Both the position numbers and the translations under genes were made by a program. A model generated the notes under the pieces. It was not told where the DNA came from, made no database searches, and saw nothing but the letters and a program-made list of their open reading frames with translations. This document shows, in pieces, positions 42,733 through 45,910 of a stretch of DNA of 45,910 nt. Each line of letters begins with the position of its first letter. Position 1 is the stretch's first letter. The DNA is from Gammaproteobacteria bacterium (lineage in GTDB: Bacteria; Pseudomonadota; Gammaproteobacteria; Acidiferrobacterales; Sulfurifustaceae): the NCBI GenBank assembly GCA_004298065.1, contig SCRL01000049.1, forward strand, positions 1 to 45,910, read 5' to 3'.

Positions 42733-42743
42733 AGGAACAACAG

Positions 42744-43865
42744 ATGATCGTCATCCTCAAATCCGACGTCGGCGAGAACAGCCCCGAGTACCGCCAGGTA
42801 TTCGACTTCCTCGCCAACAAGCCGAACGTCAAGACGCGCGTGCACCAGGAAATCGGCGCACAACAGACCCTGACCGAAATCTATCTCATCGGCGACACCG
42901 CCTCGCTCGACAAGGCCGAGATCGAGGCCCTGCCGGGCGTGGAGCGCGTCGTGCGCGTGTCCGAGGAATACCGCATCCTTGGACGGCACAAGGATGACCC
43001 GCGTCCGGCGGGCTTCGAATACAACGGCGTCAAATTTGGCCAGGACAACCTGAATGTCTTCGCCGGTCTGTGCGCGGTGGACAACCCACAGCACGTCGAG
43101 ATGATGCTGAAGGCGCTGCGCGACAACGGCCAGGTGTGCACGCGCATGGGCGCCTACAAGCCGCGCACCAACCCCTACTCGTTCCAGGGCCACGGCAAGA
43201 ACTGCCTGCCGTGGGTGTTCGAGCTCGCCGGCAAGTACGGCATCAAGGTGATCGCCATGGAGATTACCCACGACTCGCACCTCGACGAGGTCCGTGAGGC
43301 GCTGGAGAAAACCGGCAAGCCCACCGGTGTGATGTTGCAGATCGGCACGCGCAACACCCAGAACTTCGAACTTCTGAAGATCGTCGGGCGCCAGCGCGAG
43401 CTGCCGGTGCTGCTCAAGCGCGGCTTCGGCATCACGCTCGAAGAGTCGCTCAACGCCGCCGAATATCTCGCGAGCGAGGGCAACCGCAACGTGGTGTTCG
43501 GCCTGCGCGGCATGAAGACCAACATGGGCGACCCGCACCGCAACTTCGTCGACTTCGCGCACGTCCCGGTGGTCAAGCGCCTGACGCGCATGCCGGTATG
43601 CATCGACCCGTCGCACTCGGTCGGCACGCGCGACTGCGCGCCGGACGGGATCCTGGACGTGATGCACGTCACCGCGCAGGGTGTCGTCGCCGGCGCCAAT
43701 ATGATTCTCGTGGATTTCCACCCGGTACCGCCGAAGGCGCTGGTGGACGGCCCGCAGGCGCTCACGATCGACGAATTGCCCTACTTCCTCGAAGACGTCG
43801 CGATCGCGCGCGAGGCGTACGAGAAGCGCCGCGCCGCGACGGATCGCTTCCTGAAGAAAAGGTAG
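42744..43865 (+). CDS. 3-Deoxy-7-phosphoheptulonate (DAHP) synthase, type I-beta
   Basis: A 373-residue enzyme that joins PEP and erythrose-4-phosphate, the first step of aromatic amino acid synthesis. It belongs to the I-beta type with an N-terminal ferredoxin-like domain (about 1-75), as in Thermotoga, not to the E. coli AroF/G/H type. GAYKPRTNPYSFQG is the PEP/E4P loop, NTQNFELLKIVGR follows, and CIDPSHSVGTRD carries metal-ligand residues. The ferredoxin-like domain usually mediates feedback by aromatic amino acids. A (TA)7 tract lies in its leader. Confidence 0.93.
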   Translation: MIVILKSDVGENSPEYRQVFDFLANKPNVKTRVHQEIGAQQTLTEIYLIGDTASLDKAEIEALPGVERVVRVSEEYRILGRHKDDPRPAGFEYNGVKFGQDNLNVFAGLCAVDNPQHVEMMLKALRDNGQVCTRMGAYKPRTNPYSFQGHGKNCLPWVFELAGKYGIKVIAMEITHDSHLDEVREALEKTGKPTGVMLQIGTRNTQNFELLKIVGRQRELPVLLKRGFGITLEESLNAAEYLASEGNRNVVFGLRGMKTNMGDPHRNFVDFAHVPVVKRLTRMPVCIDPSHSVGTRDCAPDGILDVMHVTAQGVVAGANMILVDFHPVPPKALVDGPQALTIDELPYFLEDVAIAREAYEKRRAATDRFLKKR

Positions 43866-43877
43866 ACAGGAAGAAAA

Positions 43878-43901
43878 ACGGGGCCGATGGCCCCGTTTTT
43901 T
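43878..43901. terminator. Bidirectional terminator between DAHP synthase and citrate synthase
   Basis: ACGGGGCC, GAT, GGCCCCGT forms an 8-bp stem flanked by AAAAA on the left and TTTTTT on the right, so it can serve both convergent genes. Its right end overlaps the citrate synthase stop codon (43900-43902). Confidence 0.9.
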
Positions 43902-45207
43902 ATTTCCGGACGAGCTTCGGCTGGCGCTCGCCCGGGTAGTGACGCAACGTGCTCCCGACGTAGAGCTGGCGCGGCCGGTCGATGCCGTGCGACTCGTGCT
44001 GCAGCTCGAGCCAATGCGACACCCAGCCGGCGGTGCGCGCCACCGCGAACACCGCGGTGAACATGTTCATCGGGAAACCCATCGCGCGCAGCAGGATGCC
44101 GGAATAGAAATCCACGTTCGGGTACAGCTTGCGCTCGATGAAGTACTCGTCCTTGAGCGCGATCTCTTCCAGCCGCATCGCGATGTCGAGCAGTGGATCG
44201 TTCTTGCCGAGGTGCGTGAGCACGTTCTTCGCCTGCTGCTGAATGACGCGCGAGCGCGGGTCGAAGTTCTTGTAGATGCGGTGCCCGAAGCCCATGAGGC
44301 GGAACGAATCGTTCTTGTCCTTGGCGCGCGCGATGGCCTTGGGGATGTTCTCGACGCTACCGATCTCCATCAGCATCTTGAGCACCGCCTCGTTGGCGCC
44401 GCCGTGCGCCGGACCCCAGAGCGAGGCGATGCCGGCGGCGATGCAGGCGAACGGGTTCGCGCCCGAAGACGCCGCGAGACGCACCGTGGAGGTCGAAGCG
44501 TTCTGCTCGTGATCGGCGTGCAGGATCAGGATGCAATCGAGCGCGCGCGCCAGCACCGGATCGACCGCGTATTCCTGGTTCGGCGCGCCGAACATCATCT
44601 GCAGTAAATTCGAGCTGTAATCGTACTTGTTGTTCGGGTAGCGCTGCGGGCGGCCGGCGGAATAGGTAAAACTCGCGGCAGCGATCATCGGCATCTTGGC
44701 GATAAGCCGGATGGCGGCGCGCAGGCGGTCCTCCGGGTTCCGGATGTCCATGACGTCGTGGTAGAACGCCGACAGCGCACCCACCACGCCGACCATCACC
44801 GCCATCGGGTGGGCGTCGCGGCGGAAGCCGCGGAAGAAGGTCATGATCTGCTCGTGCAGCAGATTGTGCATTCCGATCGCAGCGTCGAACTCATGGCGCT
44901 GCGCGGGCGTCGGCAACTCGCCGTGCATCAGCAGGTAGGCGACCTCGACGAAATCGCTGTGCTCGGCCAGTTCCTCGATCGGATAGCCGCGGTACAGCAG
45001 CACACCCTTGTCGCCGTCCACGAAGGTGATGGAGCTCTTGCACGAGGCGGTCGAGCGAAAACCGGGGTCGTAGGCGAGCAGGCCGTGGCGGCTGTACAGC
45101 GTCTGGATGTCCACGGCCGCCGGGCCGAGCGTGCCATCGAGCACGGGCAGGCTGCTCTCATCCAGCTTGTCCGTGATTTGCGCGTTGACGTATTTCTTAT
45201 CGTCCAT
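43900..45207 (-). CDS. gltA: Citrate synthase
   Basis: A 435-residue citrate synthase that condenses acetyl-CoA and oxaloacetate at the entry of the TCA cycle. [16 protein letters not shown] and [13 protein letters not shown] provide catalytic histidines, GFGHRIYK the CoA/oxaloacetate loop, and the C-terminal [14 protein letters not shown] ends the fold. The N-terminal beta-domain and length fit the hexameric, NADH-sensitive type of Gram-negative bacteria. The start at 45207 follows GAGGAGAG. The longer frame to 45783 crosses the zinc-ribbon gene and is not coding. Confidence 0.95.
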   Translation of the reverse strand: MDDKKYVNAQITDKLDESSLPVLDGTLGPAAVDIQTLYSRHGLLAYDPGFRSTASCKSSITFVDGDKGVLLYRGYPIEELAEHSDFVEVAYLLMHGELPTPAQRHEFDAAIGMHNLLHEQIMTFFRGFRRDAHPMAVMVGVVGALSAFYHDVMDIRNPEDRLRAAIRLIAKMPMIAAASFTYSAGRPQRYPNNKYDYSSNLLQMMFGAPNQEYAVDPVLARALDCILILHADHEQNASTSTVRLAASSGANPFACIAAGIASLWGPAHGGANEAVLKMLMEIGSVENIPKAIARAKDKNDSFRLMGFGHRIYKNFDPRSRVIQQQAKNVLTHLGKNDPLLDIAMRLEEIALKDEYFIERKLYPNVDFYSGILLRAMGFPMNMFTAVFAVARTAGWVSHWLELQHESHGIDRPRQLYVGSTLRHYPGERQPKLVRK

Positions 45208-45309
45208 AGGTTCTCTCCTCGCCGACGAGGAATACAGGATGATCGGCCATCCCGCCGGCACTGTCCAGCCCCGCATTCCGGCTGGACCGCAATGTGGGGA
45301 TGCAGAATA

Positions 45310-45720
45310 ATGCGCGCTTCGCACACAAAAGAACGAGACGCTGTGACCGCCGCCCCCACGTGTCCTCACTGCCGTAAGCCGCTGCCGCGCAAGCTCGTCT
45401 GGCGCACGCTGTTCGCGGGCCAGACGGCGCATGCCTGCCCGGCGTGCCGCAAGCGCTTTCGTCTGACCTACGCGGCCAAGATCCGCGTCGGTTTCCTGAA
45501 CGTGATGCTGATCCTGGGGCTCACGATCGTCGTCGGCTTCGCCTTTCTCTGGACCCTGCCCGAGACCCTGCGCAATGTCGCCGGCTATCTCGCCATCGCC
45601 GTACTGGTGTTGATGTTGATGCCGATGCAGGCGCGGTACGAGAAGCTGGGGAAGCAGTATCAATACCGCAATGAAAAGGCGGTCGCCTCCGGCGGTAAAA
45701 AGCATAAAAAAATAAATTAA
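45310..45720 (+). CDS. Zinc-ribbon membrane protein
   Basis: A 136-residue protein. A four-cysteine zinc ribbon (CPHC, then CPAC after 21 residues) occupies about residues 18-46. Two transmembrane helices (about 60-80 and 88-105) follow, then a basic C-terminal tail (GGKKHKKIN). The ribbon spacing resembles the CxxC-20-CxxC small-protein family. The function is unknown; location in the inner membrane with a cytoplasmic ribbon is likely. GTG at 45343 is an alternative start that would begin just before the ribbon. It is divergent from gltA. Confidence 0.7.
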   Translation: MRASHTKERDAVTAAPTCPHCRKPLPRKLVWRTLFAGQTAHACPACRKRFRLTYAAKIRVGFLNVMLILGLTIVVGFAFLWTLPETLRNVAGYLAIAVLVLMLMPMQARYEKLGKQYQYRNEKAVASGGKKHKKIN

Positions 45721-45722
45721 GA

Positions 45723-45780
45723 ACCGCGGGGCGCTCCGCCCCCTGCACCCCCGGGTGACTTTTGTCTTGGCAAAAGTCAC
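45723..45780. repeat. Dispersed repeat with hairpin, copy 2 (inverted)
   Basis: Positions 45723-45760 are the exact reverse complement of 36077-36114 (38 bases). The adjoining hairpin GTGACTTTTG (45755-45764), TCTTGG, CAAAAGTCAC (45771-45780) has a different stem sequence from copy 1 but the same position and fold. It starts two bases after the zinc-ribbon gene. Confidence 0.8.
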
Positions 45781-45853
45781 CAAAACCGTTTTGCCCCGGA
45801 AGGCTCGCCGGCAGACAACGCCGGTCCCTCGCGTCTCAGGTCGGCCTCAGGAG

Positions 45854-45909
45854 GTGCGCATACGGCGCATCCCTGCGCCGGATGCGCACGTGCGTGATCC
45901 CTCACGCAC
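45854..45909. repeat. Two adjacent strong hairpins at the window end
   Basis: GTGCGCATACGGCGC (45854-45868), six bases, GCGCCGGATGCGCAC (45875-45889) pairs with one mismatch. It is directly followed by GTGCGTGA, TCCC, TCACGCAC (45890-45909), an 8-bp perfect stem. The rest of 45781-45853 shows no gene. Confidence 0.7.
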
Positions 45910-45910
45910 C

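Noticed and set aside
45208-45783. N-terminal extension of citrate synthase
   Set aside because: Crosses the divergent promoter and the zinc-ribbon gene; citrate synthase homology and a strong ribosome site start at 45207.

Overview
The window is GC-rich chromosomal DNA with gene families and a layout typical of the Gammaproteobacteria. Evidence includes an FNR with the four-cysteine pattern, class 2 (quinone-linked) PyrD, the long E. coli-type PurB, hexameric-type citrate synthase, DedA, a DUF7931 protein and an AguA/AguB putrescine route. A respiring, facultatively microaerobic free-living bacterium is likely (inference). No rRNA, tRNA or CRISPR array was seen.

Layout. 0.1-5 kb: purB (with an unexpected in-frame N-terminal helix-turn-helix extension), a DUF7931/secretin-like pair, a thioredoxin-fold protein, a HIG1-domain membrane protein with a perfect FNR box upstream, and an M42-like peptidase. 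5-10 kb: fnr, a SAM methyltransferase, an unknown zinc-ribbon protein, a YbaK-type deacylase with an FNR-family box, and a DHCR24/DWARF1-like FAD oxidoreductase flanked by related repeats. 10-14 kb: ilvD, a metallo-beta-lactamase-fold hydrolase, an AcuI/YhdH-type reductase and a tandem-ACT protein. 14.4-19.5 kb: a tightly coupled compatible-solute operon of DUF5752 protein, TreT-like GT4 glycosyltransferase, OtsB phosphatase and a membrane-anchored, sensor-fused GT20 (OtsA-like) synthase. Then pyrD and a transglutaminase-fold lipoprotein.

22.3-25.4 kb is a chromosomal integron. The integrase gene lies on the + strand, with a candidate attI, a candidate cassette promoter and four cassettes on the opposite strand, each ending in an attC-like inverted structure. 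Cassette products are a tiny ORF, a transglutaminase-like protein, a DUF4395-like membrane protein and a VOC/bleomycin-resistance-like protein. intI has a perfect 15-bp inverted repeat in its promoter region with an embedded FNR/CRP-like box, and no LexA box was found.

25.5-34.7 kb: a GnnA/GnnB-like nucleotide-sugar pair, an SDR, a three-gene signalling operon (sensor kinase, Rcp1-like regulator, REC-GGDEF-EAL) and a DUF1015 protein. 34.8-38.8 kb: agmatine deiminase and N-carbamoylputrescine amidase (putrescine synthesis), separated by a small secreted lysine-rich protein and a hairpin-bearing dispersed repeat, then an RsmB-like RNA methyltransferase. 38.7-45.9 kb: a GAF-GGDEF-HD-GYP protein, DedA, a cold-shock protein, an ArfB-like release factor, DAHP synthase, citrate synthase, a zinc-ribbon membrane protein, and an inverted second copy of the dispersed repeat.

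Themes linking the genes are oxygen-responsive control (FNR plus FNR-family boxes), osmotic or desiccation protection (trehalose-type solute, putrescine) and cyclic-di-GMP signalling. The strongest candidates for something undescribed are the integron with its unusual intI regulatory region, the HTH-PurB fusion, and the membrane-sensor GT20 fusion in the solute operon.
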